Below, in pieces: positions 17,590 through 26,540 of a stretch of 64,000 bases of DNA. The notes beneath the pieces are model-generated. The model made no database searches, was not told where the DNA came from, and saw only the letters and a program-made list of their open reading frames with translations. Positions within the stretch are counted from its first letter, which is position 1; every line of letters begins with the position of its first letter. Location of the stretch: contig JAUWGW010000001.1 in NCBI GenBank assembly GCA_030606215.1, positions 90,905 to 154,904 on the forward strand, given 5' to 3'. Made by a program: the position numbers and the translations under genes. This DNA comes from a bacterium. GTDB taxonomy: Bacteria > NPL-UPA2 > JAUVJM01.

Positions 17590-18114
17590 TCAACCGCCCC
17601 TCTGAACTTTTCCTATAAGTCTCCGATATGCCACAAATATACGTGCTATAAAAATACCTTTTGGCTTAAGCTTGTATGTTTCTCTATCCAAGCAAATCAT
17701 TCCTCCGGCAACGAGATCTCTTAGTCTCGGCAGTATCAGAACATCATTGCTCATTTCTTGCTCAAGCGTATTTTTGTCTAATCCATTAGAACCCGCTTTA
17801 GCAATATTCATCACCATTACAAGCGAAGGGCTATCTACCTCTAACGCAGAATAAGTAGCTATATAAGCCGTGGTTAAAGAGACAAAGAAAAAAGAAAGTT
17901 GGAAATATTCATAGGTGGTCGTGGGAGCAGGCAAGCCCAAAATTGTAATATAAGCTGAAGATTTCCACAAGATTAAAAAACCGATTATCATAGTGCCAAA
18001 GAATATCTGTACCAATGCTTTTGTTTGATTTTGAGGTAAACGGATTTTCCAAATAGTAAGATGGATAAAAAATGCAATAAAAATTAAGCCTGTGCCGTAG
18101 AATAATACGTTCAT
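17590..18114 (-). CDS. small membrane protein with winged-helix-like tail, copy 1
   Basis: 174 residues, no recognised family. Hydrophobic stretches occur at residues 1-20 (LFYGTGLIFIAFFIHLTIW), about 32-50 (LVQIFFGTMIIGFLILW) and about 70-90 (LSFFFVSLTTAYIATYSAL). The tail has a helix-helix-wing pattern: DKNTLEQEMSNDVLILPRL, RDLVAGGMICLDRETYKLK, then a closing helix IFIARIFVAYRRLIG. The hydrophobic N-terminus is a membrane anchor and not a cleavable signal. It forms a pair with 17052-17576 and lies between the B12-type radical SAM gene and wzm. Two similar anchored proteins could form a heterodimer. Confidence 0.6.
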   Translation of the reverse strand: MNVLFYGTGLIFIAFFIHLTIWKIRLPQNQTKALVQIFFGTMIIGFLILWKSSAYITILGLPAPTTTYEYFQLSFFFVSLTTAYIATYSALEVDSPSLVMVMNIAKAGSNGLDKNTLEQEMSNDVLILPRLRDLVAGGMICLDRETYKLKPKGIFIARIFVAYRRLIGKVQRGG

Positions 18115-18136
18115 AAAAGACTCAATGTTAAATTCT

Positions 18137-19633
18137 TTATCTCTTAAGAGGTCTCATTGCCTCATACAGAAATAGTTTAGTAAAAGAGCATAATATTCTA
18201 AATCCAAATTTTATCAAGTAAGACCACTCTTCTGGATTGAGATACCATCTTTCCGGCAGAGTTAGCCAACCGGCAGGGCCAATCCTCTCTTTCAAAATCT
18301 TAAATATACTCTGCGGGCGAAATGAATAAAGAAGATTATACTTCAATATATCGTGGCTAAGTTCTTTCTGGGAAGCTGTAAGAGGGACGTAAGCCAGGGG
18401 AGTTTCCTTAAAGGGTGATTCTACAAGCGTTCCGCACGCGTTGAGGTTCTCCCAATTATTGCCAGGATTTAACCTATTTTCTTCTTTTGCTATCTCGTAC
18501 AATTTTGTTCCGGGATAAGGCGTGGCGTTATTGAATCTCACGTAATCTAAAGCTAATTCCTTGGCAAGTCTATATGCCGCTTTTCTCTCTTCCTTGGTCT
18601 CTGTTGGAAGCCCCAATATAAATGTACCTGAGACCTGGAACCCAAATCTTTTTGCTAATTTGACTCCTTCTATTACTTGTTGTACAGTTTCTCTCTTATC
18701 AATTAGTTTCATTAATCTTTCCGATGCTGTCTCTATTCCAAAATGAATAGTTCTAAAGCCAGCCTCTCTAAGGGACTGTAAAACTTGTTCACTAACTGTG
18801 TCCCCCCTTGCCTGACAGTCAAAAATTGCCTTTTTGTGAAAATCTTTTTGTACCATCATCTCACAAAGATGCATAATTCTTTTCTTATTCATGAGAAAAG
18901 AATCATCTACAAATGTAATATAAGGACGGTTGTATTTATATATAAGCTCTTCTATATACTGAATAACAAGTTCAGAGGGGAAAAATCTGTATTTTCTTCC
19001 TGATATACTGCGCTGACTGCAGAACATGCAATTATAGGGACACCCTCGAGAACTAGCAATAAAACCTAATTCGTACCTATCTGAATACTGCTCAAATAAA
19101 TAGTAGGGAAACTTAGGCATCTTTTCTAAATCTGGCAATTGCGCTCGCTCATTATTAACAATAAACCCATCTTTGCGAAAAGAAATGCCTTTTATACTGC
19201 TATAATCTTCATTATTCTTTATCCTTTCATATAATAAATTTAGAATTTCCTCACCTTCACCGCAAACCACTATATCTATGTTTCTATCTCTTAGAACCTC
19301 CTCTGGCAAAACAGTTGGATGCATACCGCCCAATATAACTTTACCATCAGGATATTTTGTCTTTATAATGTGTGCTAACTCGTGAGCTCTGCCGATACCC
19401 GCTGTCAAACATGATAAGCCAAAAATGTAAGGTTGCTCGAGCCCTTTGACGTATTTGCCAAGCATCTCATCAGACACACACACCATTTCCTCATCCAATA
19501 TTCTGACTGTCTTACCATGCTCAATAAGATAACCTGCAAGATAACCTATGCCAATAGGAACGCTCACAGGAACATACCTTGAAAATCCACCTAATTTTTG
19601 CTTACGATTATAATCGGGATTAATCAATATCAT
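18137..19633 (-). CDS. B12-binding-type radical SAM protein
   Basis: 498 residues. The N-terminal region has the cobalamin-domain layout (PVSVPIGIGYLAGYLIEHG, KVILGGMHPTVLPEEVL, DIVVCGEGE) but no obvious DxHxxG, so B12 may not be bound through the usual His. The radical SAM core follows with RGCPYNCMFCSQRS, FVDDSFLMN, FGIETASERLM and GTFILGLPTETKEE. Members modify unactivated carbons or carry out methyl transfer and rearrangements. It is the last of four radical SAM genes in the polysaccharide operon. The substrate is unknown. Confidence 0.85.
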   Translation of the reverse strand: MILINPDYNRKQKLGGFSRYVPVSVPIGIGYLAGYLIEHGKTVRILDEEMVCVSDEMLGKYVKGLEQPYIFGLSCLTAGIGRAHELAHIIKTKYPDGKVILGGMHPTVLPEEVLRDRNIDIVVCGEGEEILNLLYERIKNNEDYSSIKGISFRKDGFIVNNERAQLPDLEKMPKFPYYLFEQYSDRYELGFIASSRGCPYNCMFCSQRSISGRKYRFFPSELVIQYIEELIYKYNRPYITFVDDSFLMNKKRIMHLCEMMVQKDFHKKAIFDCQARGDTVSEQVLQSLREAGFRTIHFGIETASERLMKLIDKRETVQQVIEGVKLAKRFGFQVSGTFILGLPTETKEERKAAYRLAKELALDYVRFNNATPYPGTKLYEIAKEENRLNPGNNWENLNACGTLVESPFKETPLAYVPLTASQKELSHDILKYNLLYSFRPQSIFKILKERIGPAGWLTLPERWYLNPEEWSYLIKFGFRILCSFTKLFLYEAMRPLKR

Positions 19634-19656
19634 TTATCTGTGATGTTGGCACAAAA

Positions 19657-20763
19657 TCATATAAAATTTATATGCAGTGGGGGGGCACCTTTCGGTTCTT
19701 CAAGAATGGCATTTCCGTGTTTCAAATCCCAGAGGAACTCATTTACCTTATGTTGAAGACACAGGGTGCCACACATCGTTTTGGCATCAAACTTATTCGA
19801 AGCGATAAAATTCATAACCTCCCAATAACGCTCACTCTGCCAGACCTCCTTGAAAGATGTATCCACTATATTGCCAATATGAAATCTTTTATACTTTTTA
19901 TTGAACAGCATACCGCAAGGGGCAACAAGTCCTGAGCCAGAAAATTGCGTAATAAAAGGTGGGCCGAAACACCGGGAATACTTACGCTTCCCACTACTTA
20001 AAATCTTAGACCATTTCACCTTCATTAAATATCCGTTCTCAGCGTAAGTCTCTGCTCTTTTTAAAACATCAACTAACTTGAAGTACTCAGAGTAATCTAT
20101 TCCTAAACTTCCCTCCTCATCATCACTGCAATGTTTAATAATCGCATAGTCAACTCCCAATTCCTTGCCAAGTTTAGCAAAAGGAATAATCTGATCAGAA
20201 AATTCAGGCATTAAAACCATCTGTATACCTATGGTGACAGAAAGCTCTTTCTCTTCCTTTATTTTTACACATGTCTTTATTGTATTATATACTTTATAAA
20301 AATATTCTTTTTTACAACCCATTATTTGACTATAGCGAGAAGGTTCTGCGGCGGAGATATTGAACCTGAGATAAGTTAAACAAGGCAAGAGTTCTTCCAA
20401 CTTTTCATCTTTCACTAAATAACCGTTCGTTCCTAATGCCATATCTAAACCATTTGCCCTGCCTCTTAAAACAGCATCATATAGATGGGGAGAACAGGTG
20501 CTTTCTCCGTCACTTACAAAACTTATAGCTTTTACCCCAATCTCGGTGGCATCGTCGAGAAACCTGAAAATCACATCTTTTGTCATCCTCTTCTCATCGT
20601 TAGCCTGCAGTTGACCATAACAATAAATACATCTATAAGTGCAGCGTCTGGTCAAAGCACAATCAATAGTGACGGGAGCTATTCTTTCTCCCCTTAACCA
20701 AGCTTCCACCCTTTCCTTATGCCATGCCAGTTTGTGCCCATCAAGAATCAATTCAGCAGCCAA
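19657..20763 (-). CDS. radical SAM/SPASM-type protein with PPLHINFI tail
   Basis: 368 residues. The cluster motif is CTYRCIYC (CxxxCxxC), followed by FVSDGESTCSPHLYD. C-terminal cysteines (CFGPPF, APCGMLF, MCGTLCLQHK) fit a SPASM or twitch domain with an extra iron-sulfur cluster. The extreme C-terminus LWDLKHGN...PPLHINFI recurs in 23593-24657, so these two are members of one family. The N-terminal sequence LAWHKERVEAWLRGE also has its counterpart there. It lies between the B12-type radical SAM gene and the GT2 gene. The substrate cannot be assigned. Confidence 0.82.
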   Translation of the reverse strand: MAAELILDGHKLAWHKERVEAWLRGERIAPVTIDCALTRRCTYRCIYCYGQLQANDEKRMTKDVIFRFLDDATEIGVKAISFVSDGESTCSPHLYDAVLRGRANGLDMALGTNGYLVKDEKLEELLPCLTYLRFNISAAEPSRYSQIMGCKKEYFYKVYNTIKTCVKIKEEKELSVTIGIQMVLMPEFSDQIIPFAKLGKELGVDYAIIKHCSDDEEGSLGIDYSEYFKLVDVLKRAETYAENGYLMKVKWSKILSSGKRKYSRCFGPPFITQFSGSGLVAPCGMLFNKKYKRFHIGNIVDTSFKEVWQSERYWEVMNFIASNKFDAKTMCGTLCLQHKVNEFLWDLKHGNAILEEPKGAPPLHINFI

Positions 20764-20786
20764 AGTAATTTCCCTCTCTCAGGCAT

Positions 20787-21569
20787 TTAATCATCCCTAT
20801 TCCGTCTGATTGCTGTCAAGGAATCTTCTGTGAATCGCACCCTAATTTTTGTATCTTTCTCAATATGAATGTTGTTTACTAACCGAAAATAGCCCTTTGT
20901 GACCTGTAGCAAAGAAGGAAATGAAACCGCTTTGGAAATCCCCTCTTTTCTTAAACCAATCCTGTAAGGAACCTCAGCGAAAAGATAGCCTTCTTTTATT
21001 GTTCTTATTAGAATATCAGTTTGAAAAAAGAAACCGTTACTTCTATAGTTCAGCTCTTTCAAAATGGATTTTCGGTAGAGGACCGTACCGTTGGTGTAGT
21101 TAAGGTTAACGAAAAACGTGCTATTAATAATGAAACGATAAAAAAATGAGAGAGCATTCCTGAAGAGAGACCTCGCTCCTTTGTTAAAGATAAAAGGGAT
21201 AACAATATCCACGTGATCGAGCAACCTGTAATACCGGAGAATTTCCCGTGGATTATTCTCATTATCTCCAGGGATCATAACAATTATGTTCCCGTTAGCA
21301 TTATCAACCCCGTCCCAAAATGACGCACCCACACCTTGAGGAACTTGATGAGATATCATTCTAACACGATTATCTTTTTTTATTAGAGTATCCACCACAC
21401 CTTTTGTATTATCTGCACTTCCATCGTCAACAACGATTATTTCACCCTTGATGTTGAAATCCTCAAGAGCTTTTAATGTGTTATCAATAACAACCGGAAT
21501 ATTTTTCCCCTCGTTAAGAGCTGGCATGATAACAGTGATATTGAGTCTGTCTTTATTCTCAAGGTTCAT
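20787..21569 (-). CDS. glycosyltransferase family 2 (DPM1-like)
   Basis: 260 residues. ITVIMPALNEGKNIPVVID, EIIVVDDGSADNT and MIPGDNENNPREIL give the GT-A nucleotide-sugar-binding pattern of dolichol/polyprenyl-phosphate mannosyltransferase-like enzymes. There is no C-terminal membrane pair, so it is the short soluble type. Such enzymes transfer a sugar from NDP-sugar to polyprenyl phosphate, which GT-C enzymes then use; two GT-C-like proteins lie downstream in the same operon. It overlaps the E1 beta gene by four bases (ATGA). Confidence 0.87.
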   Translation of the reverse strand: MNLENKDRLNITVIMPALNEGKNIPVVIDNTLKALEDFNIKGEIIVVDDGSADNTKGVVDTLIKKDNRVRMISHQVPQGVGASFWDGVDNANGNIIVMIPGDNENNPREILRYYRLLDHVDIVIPFIFNKGARSLFRNALSFFYRFIINSTFFVNLNYTNGTVLYRKSILKELNYRSNGFFFQTDILIRTIKEGYLFAEVPYRIGLRKEGISKAVSFPSLLQVTKGYFRLVNNIHIEKDTKIRVRFTEDSLTAIRRNRDD

Positions 21570-22618
21570 TTTAGCACTCTCTTCACTTCCGTAATGATTT
21601 GCTCCTCCCCAGAGTAATACGCCTTCTCAAGGATTGGACTCGCCGGCGTGGGGACATCAGGCAGTGCTACTCTTAAAACAGAGGTCTCCAAATGCTCAAA
21701 AGCATTTTCCATCAGAAAGGAAGAGACCTCAGAACTTATACCGCAAAACTTATACCCAAAATCTAAAATCACAGCTCTTCCTGTTTTTTTAACAGAATTC
21801 AAAATCAAATCATAGTCTAAGGGTTTTATTGTACGCAAATCTATTAATTCTATATCAATCCCTTCTTTTTCCAACACTCTCGCGGCCGCCATCGCCAAGA
21901 TCACCATAAAAGAATCAGCAATCAATGTTAAATCTTTTCCCTCCCTTCTTAAGCTCCCCTTTCCTAAGGGTATAAAATAGGGCTCAGGAGGTACTATATC
22001 TTTATGGTCATAGAGCCAGCGGTGCTCAACAAAGACTACAGGAGACTCATTATGAATACTTGACAGAAGAAGACCTTTCGCATCATATGCAGTAGAAGGC
22101 ATGACAACTTTTAATCCCGGGATATGGGTAAATAAACCTTGAAGAGGTTGAGAATGTTGAGCAGCTGAACCCCACCCACCTCCTATTATTGTCCTGACTA
22201 CCATGGGAACAGACACTTTTCCTCCAAACATGTATTTCCACTTAGCCGCATGATTCATTAGCTGATCCATTGAAAGAAGCATAAAGTCCGTTCTCATCTG
22301 GACCAAAATTGGCCTTAGCCCTGCCAAGGAAGCTCCAATAGCAATTCCCGTTAAGGCGTTTTCACATATAGGTGTATCAAAAACTCTCTCCTGACCAAAT
22401 TCTTTATGAAGGTTGAGCGTTGTTCCAAAAACTCCTCCGGGGTCATCCACCCCTTCACCGAATATGAAAACCCTTGTGTCTCTTCCCAAAGCTGAAGATA
22501 GAGCTTCTCTGATAGCTTCTCTGTAACTGATTACCCGCTCTCCCTTAAATTCATCCTTTTGAGTAAGAACTCTTATCCCGGATAAATCTACAGGCACTCT
22601 ATCCCACGACATAGTCAA
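21566..22618 (-). CDS. TPP-dependent alpha-ketoacid dehydrogenase E1 beta-like subunit
   Basis: 350 residues of the transketolase-like E1 beta family. ISYREAIREALSSAL, VFIFGEGVDDPGG (the glutamate that activates TPP), TPICENALTGIAIGA and GGGWGSAAQHSQ are diagnostic. The C-terminal domain has LIADSFMVILAM and DLRTIKPLD. It overlaps the alpha-subunit gene by four bases. No E2 lipoyl transferase or E3 dehydrogenase gene is present, so it may carry out a lipoate-independent carboligation or decarboxylation in sugar synthesis. That role is inferred from absence and context. Confidence 0.9.
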   Translation of the reverse strand: MTMSWDRVPVDLSGIRVLTQKDEFKGERVISYREAIREALSSALGRDTRVFIFGEGVDDPGGVFGTTLNLHKEFGQERVFDTPICENALTGIAIGASLAGLRPILVQMRTDFMLLSMDQLMNHAAKWKYMFGGKVSVPMVVRTIIGGGWGSAAQHSQPLQGLFTHIPGLKVVMPSTAYDAKGLLLSSIHNESPVVFVEHRWLYDHKDIVPPEPYFIPLGKGSLRREGKDLTLIADSFMVILAMAAARVLEKEGIDIELIDLRTIKPLDYDLILNSVKKTGRAVILDFGYKFCGISSEVSSFLMENAFEHLETSVLRVALPDVPTPASPILEKAYYSGEEQIITEVKRVLK

Positions 22619-23589
22619 TAGACATCCTTATATAGGTCTTCTTCTTCAGGGTAACGACTGGTTAGGGCAAAATCTAACGCTTCTTGAACCTCTTTCTCTA
22701 TCTTTTTTCCCACTTCCTGAAGGTCTTTCTTCTCCAGCAGGTTGTTTCTTAGTACATGCTCTTCAAACTTTTTCAAAGGGCATTTATTAACCCACTCCGC
22801 AACCTCTTTCTCATCCCTGAACCCTTTTTCAATATCTGTTTCAGGACCAACATGTGTCTTCCACCTATATGTTCTCGCCTCAATTAATGAGGGACCTGAA
22901 CCATGCTTTGCTCTATCTATGAATTCTTTAGCTATTTTATAGATTTCCAACACATCATTCCCATCAACACAAACCCCTGGCATGAGGAAGAAATCTGCTA
23001 TTTTGTAAATATCAGGGTTCACCTGGCGGTTTTCTTGAGGAGAATTTGTGGCATAGAAATTATTCTCACACACAAATACTATAGGCAATTTCTTTAAAGA
23101 GGCGAAATTAAGACTTTCATAGAATACACCTTCATCCACAGCTCCATCTCCGAAAAATACAACGACCACTCTCTCATCCCTATTCATTTTAGAGGCTAAT
23201 GCTGTTCCCACGGCTATAGGTATTCCCCCACCTACAATCGATGATGTTCCCATTATAGAACGTTCCGGGAAAACCATGTGCATTGATCCACCTTTACCTT
23301 TGGAACATCCAGTTATTTTTCCATAGAGTTCTGCAAACATAGGCTTCAGATCCACACCCTTAGCAATTAAATGCCCGTGGTTTCTATGATTGCTAAAAAC
23401 ATAGTCTTCCTTCTTTAAATTAGCACAGAACCCAACGGCAATTGCTTCCTGGCCAATGTAGAGGTGAACAGGACAACGCATTTCCTGCTGAGGATAAAGT
23501 TCTATTATTTTTTCTTCAAATCTCCTTATTTTCACTAAATAATAATACATCTTCTTAAGAATTCCAGTATCAATTACGAGATTTTTCAT
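22615..23589 (-). CDS. TPP-dependent dehydrogenase E1 alpha-like subunit
   Basis: 324 residues. YIGQEAIAVGFCANL, NHRNHGHLIAKG, GKGGSMHMV and the TPP-binding GDGAVDEGVFYESLNFA...ENN segment identify the E1 alpha subunit. SPQENR and ARTYRWKTHVGPE are family-specific loops. It is one codon-overlap upstream of its beta partner, and a radical SAM gene precedes it by a few bases. The pair forms an alpha2beta2 enzyme by analogy with acetoin and branched-chain dehydrogenases. The usual E1 alpha phospho-loop is not needed in bacteria and gives no clue to the substrate. Confidence 0.9.
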   Translation of the reverse strand: MKNLVIDTGILKKMYYYLVKIRRFEEKIIELYPQQEMRCPVHLYIGQEAIAVGFCANLKKEDYVFSNHRNHGHLIAKGVDLKPMFAELYGKITGCSKGKGGSMHMVFPERSIMGTSSIVGGGIPIAVGTALASKMNRDERVVVVFFGDGAVDEGVFYESLNFASLKKLPIVFVCENNFYATNSPQENRQVNPDIYKIADFFLMPGVCVDGNDVLEIYKIAKEFIDRAKHGSGPSLIEARTYRWKTHVGPETDIEKGFRDEKEVAEWVNKCPLKKFEEHVLRNNLLEKKDLQEVGKKIEKEVQEALDFALTSRYPEEEDLYKDVY

Positions 23590-23592
23590 AAT

Positions 23593-24657
23593 TTAGATAA
23601 AATTTACGTGAAGTGGAGGATTTTTAAGATTCCAGAGATATCTATTTATCTCATCAAGACGACACATTTCTCGACAATTCTCTATGTTCCACTCGCTTTC
23701 CATCATCTTCATAATTTCCCTTCTTTTCTCCCCTTCCCATATTTTAGGAAAAGAATTTTGATATATGTTCCCGTAGCAGAAACGCTCATCACCGAGAAAA
23801 GCACTACAGGCAAAAAGGTCACCCTTAGATGTAAGATAAGCCCAAAAGGAAAGACCGAAGCACTTCTTATAAGGTCTCCGCTCTCCAATTTTTAGCATAG
23901 TGTTCTTCCGAAATATTATCTTAAAATTTTCTCTTTCGCGATTTCTGAGTTCTTCTTTAAGGAATAAAAGTCTTTCATAATCGAGCTGAGGTTTCAAACG
24001 ATTTATACTTGAAGGATGCTGAGAATAGGGTTTTACAATTAAATAATCAGTTCCTATACTACTTAAGATTTCTGCCAGCATGGGAACTTCCTTATAATTC
24101 TCATTCAAAAGAAGCAGTTGAACACCAACCGTGCAGAGATAACCCTTTTCCTTCTTTAGCTGTATTGCTTCTTTGATATTTCCAATGACCTTATCAAAAT
24201 CTTTAGGATTCGTCCTGTGAATAAAAGAGTAAGTTTTGCGTGTACCTGCATCAAGGCTTATTCTCAACCAGCTAAGGTGGGGAAGTATCTCATTTAAAAG
24301 TCTTTTGGATAATAATACACCGTTAGTAGTAATCGCTACATCCAGATTGCAACTTTTCGCATATATTACTAATTCTGAAGTATCTTTATGAAGCAAAGGT
24401 TCTCCTTCTCCAGCGAACATTACACTTTTTACTCCTCTCACCGAAATTTCTTCCAAAAAACTCTTAAGCACTTCTGTGTCTAAGTGGGTAGGATTATATT
24501 TCAAATAGTCTAAGGCGCAGAATATGCAACGGTGATTACAACCACCATATGGAGAAATTTCCATATAAAGCGGGAAAATATCCTTTCCATCAAGCCAATC
24601 TGCAACTCTCCTGGGATGGTAGATTAGCTTATGACTATCTATACGATATGTGTCCAT
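23593..24657 (-). CDS. radical SAM/SPASM-type protein with PPLHVNFI tail
   Basis: 354 residues. The cluster motif is CNHRCIFCALDYL, followed by MFAGEGEPLLH and LRISLDAGTRKT. C-terminal cysteines CFGLSF, FACSAFLGD and CREMCRLDEI fit an auxiliary-cluster domain. The C-terminus YLWNLKNPPLHVNFI matches that of 19657-20763, as do the N-terminal HPRRVADWLDGK and the mid-region VGVQLLLLNENY. The ATG at 24657 follows an in-frame TTG that is probably not used. The gene precedes E1 alpha by a few bases, so the two are transcribed together. Confidence 0.82.
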   Translation of the reverse strand: MDTYRIDSHKLIYHPRRVADWLDGKDIFPLYMEISPYGGCNHRCIFCALDYLKYNPTHLDTEVLKSFLEEISVRGVKSVMFAGEGEPLLHKDTSELVIYAKSCNLDVAITTNGVLLSKRLLNEILPHLSWLRISLDAGTRKTYSFIHRTNPKDFDKVIGNIKEAIQLKKEKGYLCTVGVQLLLLNENYKEVPMLAEILSSIGTDYLIVKPYSQHPSSINRLKPQLDYERLLFLKEELRNRERENFKIIFRKNTMLKIGERRPYKKCFGLSFWAYLTSKGDLFACSAFLGDERFCYGNIYQNSFPKIWEGEKRREIMKMMESEWNIENCREMCRLDEINRYLWNLKNPPLHVNFI

Positions 24658-24699
24658 CAATTTTACTGCTGTGTAAGAGCTCCCCTTGGCCTGTTATTA

Positions 24700-25650
24700 T
24701 CACTTAAGCAGCCCTTCATGGAATGCCCGGTTAATTTCGCTAAAAACATCTTTGGGATAAATATGTCTCATACACGGGTTGTTTATTTTACACTCGGGCA
24801 AACAGCATGGAAAATCACTGCACTCCACTTTTCCCGGAGTAATGATTTTTCCCCGGTCATAAAGACATACCTCTCTAAAGTTCATGGGGCCGAACAACGC
24901 TACAACATACTTTTTCATCGCTATTGCGAGATGCAGGCCAAACGAATCATTTGTGACGATAAGACGACATGAATGAATCCAATCAAAATATTCTTCCATA
25001 TTGTCGAGTCCCTGCTGCCATGAAATGCAATATTTGTTTCCGATGATTTTTTCGAGCTTTTTCCAGTAATCCATCGGCCAGGCTTTTGAAGACCACTTAT
25101 TGCCCACTTGGTAGTTGAATCCGATATCATGTGTTACAGCTGATTTCGGTTCGTGACCGAGGATGTACTCTTCATCCCTCCACTGCGCATTTACTATTTT
25201 GTAAAGTCCTTCCTGCCAAAACGAAGCGTATTTTTTCTTCTTCTCTATGTCCAGACATACAGCTAATGCTTCCTGAGTTCCATCATAAGCCTCTGCACAT
25301 CCAGTTCTTTCATCAAACCTGAAACCATAACGTCGCCAGGCATTGATTGAATCAGTCAGGGCACATAATCCGGGAACCTTCTCTAGATTAATAACAGTGT
25401 CGAAATATTCTGCCTGCAGTTGTAATACAGAAGAAAGGTTGTAAATCATAACTCTGTCAATATATTCGTTACCTTTTAGAATGGGATAAGCTCTCTCATC
25501 TACAAGCCACGTAACATGGTCATTTTTATAAAGATGTAACAAAACTGTTGTGCGGAGCACATCTCCGTAACTTGTCGTGTTACTTATTTCTGGATCCAGG
25601 GTTTCCGAGTAGCCTACTTTAATTATCAATACTTTTGATTTCTTGCTCAT
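24700..25650 (-). CDS. glycosyltransferase family 9 (heptosyltransferase-like)
   Basis: 316 residues. KVLIIKVGYSETL, SYGDVLRTTVLLHLY, VTWLVDERAYPIL and the C-terminal RLIVTNDSFGLHLAIAMKK with VALFGPMN follow the ADP-heptose:LPS heptosyltransferase pattern. A Cys-rich C-terminal stretch (CSDFPCCLPECKINNPC) is common in this family. The start at 25650 is supported by GGAGG seven bases upstream and overlaps the radical SAM gene by 32 bases. It probably adds a heptose or related sugar to a core or lipid-linked glycan. Confidence 0.85.
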   Translation of the reverse strand: MSKKSKVLIIKVGYSETLDPEISNTTSYGDVLRTTVLLHLYKNDHVTWLVDERAYPILKGNEYIDRVMIYNLSSVLQLQAEYFDTVINLEKVPGLCALTDSINAWRRYGFRFDERTGCAEAYDGTQEALAVCLDIEKKKKYASFWQEGLYKIVNAQWRDEEYILGHEPKSAVTHDIGFNYQVGNKWSSKAWPMDYWKKLEKIIGNKYCISWQQGLDNMEEYFDWIHSCRLIVTNDSFGLHLAIAMKKYVVALFGPMNFREVCLYDRGKIITPGKVECSDFPCCLPECKINNPCMRHIYPKDVFSEINRAFHEGLLK

Positions 25651-26527
25651 CGTGTCCGCCTCCTGGAAATTTTATGTCTACTGATGTATATCCATAAATT
25701 TGATACCTGTTTGTTTTAATCTTTACATCACATTCACTGCAAGTGCCGTAATTATCACAACTATAATATTTATCCTTAATGACCAAACCCTCATCCAAAA
25801 CATTCCCTAATTTGAGAGATTTTCTTCTAAAATATAAATCGGAATGACACCGGTATATGTCACCATCCGGTGCAATAGGAACCACTGTGTCCTTGCACAT
25901 TACGCTTATCCCTTTCTTTTTACCAATACAGGCGTCCTTATACCGAAAAGTACCATATAATTTACCGTTCCAGCAACCTAAAAATTCTTTCTGCCTCACT
26001 TCAACACCAAATCTTCTGGCAAATTGTTTAACTTCAATAAACTCTTCCTTATAAGAAGGATGCTCTAAGCAGTACAAACCTATGCTTAGTACAGTTTGTA
26101 ACTCGGCAATTCTTCTTATTAGTTCTTTGTAATCATGTTGCCCTTTATGATAAGAAACCCTTATGGTAGGGTAAGGAGCTTTTCTTTTGTTCCATTCTAA
26201 TGTTCTCAATTTAACAAAGTGCTCTCTCGTCAGGAAAGATGGCAGTGCTGTTAGTATATCTATCTTGTGCCTGATTCCTTCTAATACCTCCCAAATCCCG
26301 GCATAAAGAAACGGTTCTCCCCCCTGCAAGGTGATAGGAACATCCTCTGGAAGCACAAACCTGTTCAATGATTCAATCCACTGCCCTGGAGACAAGTATT
26401 TTATCTGTTCATACTGAAAGTTAGAATTGTGGTGAGCAGTTATACAGTAATCACATTTCAAATGACACTTGTTGGTGAGATAGACACCTATATAATCGTA
26501 ATGATCAGGGATAATTACCTTCTTCAT
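25619..26527 (-). CDS. radical SAM protein
   Basis: 302 residues. IGVYLTNKCHLKCDYCITAHH holds the CxxxCxxC cluster motif, followed by ITLQGGEPFLYAGIW. Further cysteines (DACIGKKKG, SVMCKDTV, YRCHSD, SCDNYGTCSECDV) suggest an auxiliary cluster. It is first in the run of four radical SAM genes and lacks the PPLH tail of 19657 and 23593. There is no clear ribosome site. Two small hairpins lie just upstream of its ATG (26541-26570). The substrate is unknown. Confidence 0.8.
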   Translation of the reverse strand: MKKVIIPDHYDYIGVYLTNKCHLKCDYCITAHHNSNFQYEQIKYLSPGQWIESLNRFVLPEDVPITLQGGEPFLYAGIWEVLEGIRHKIDILTALPSFLTREHFVKLRTLEWNKRKAPYPTIRVSYHKGQHDYKELIRRIAELQTVLSIGLYCLEHPSYKEEFIEVKQFARRFGVEVRQKEFLGCWNGKLYGTFRYKDACIGKKKGISVMCKDTVVPIAPDGDIYRCHSDLYFRRKSLKLGNVLDEGLVIKDKYYSCDNYGTCSECDVKIKTNRYQIYGYTSVDIKFPGGGHDEQEIKSIDN

Positions 26528-26540
26528 TTCAGATAATTGC

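Noticed and set aside
17052-18114. Small gene pair as a toxin-antitoxin module
   Set aside because: Both proteins are membrane-anchored paralogues of equal size in the middle of an operon, without autoregulatory promoter.
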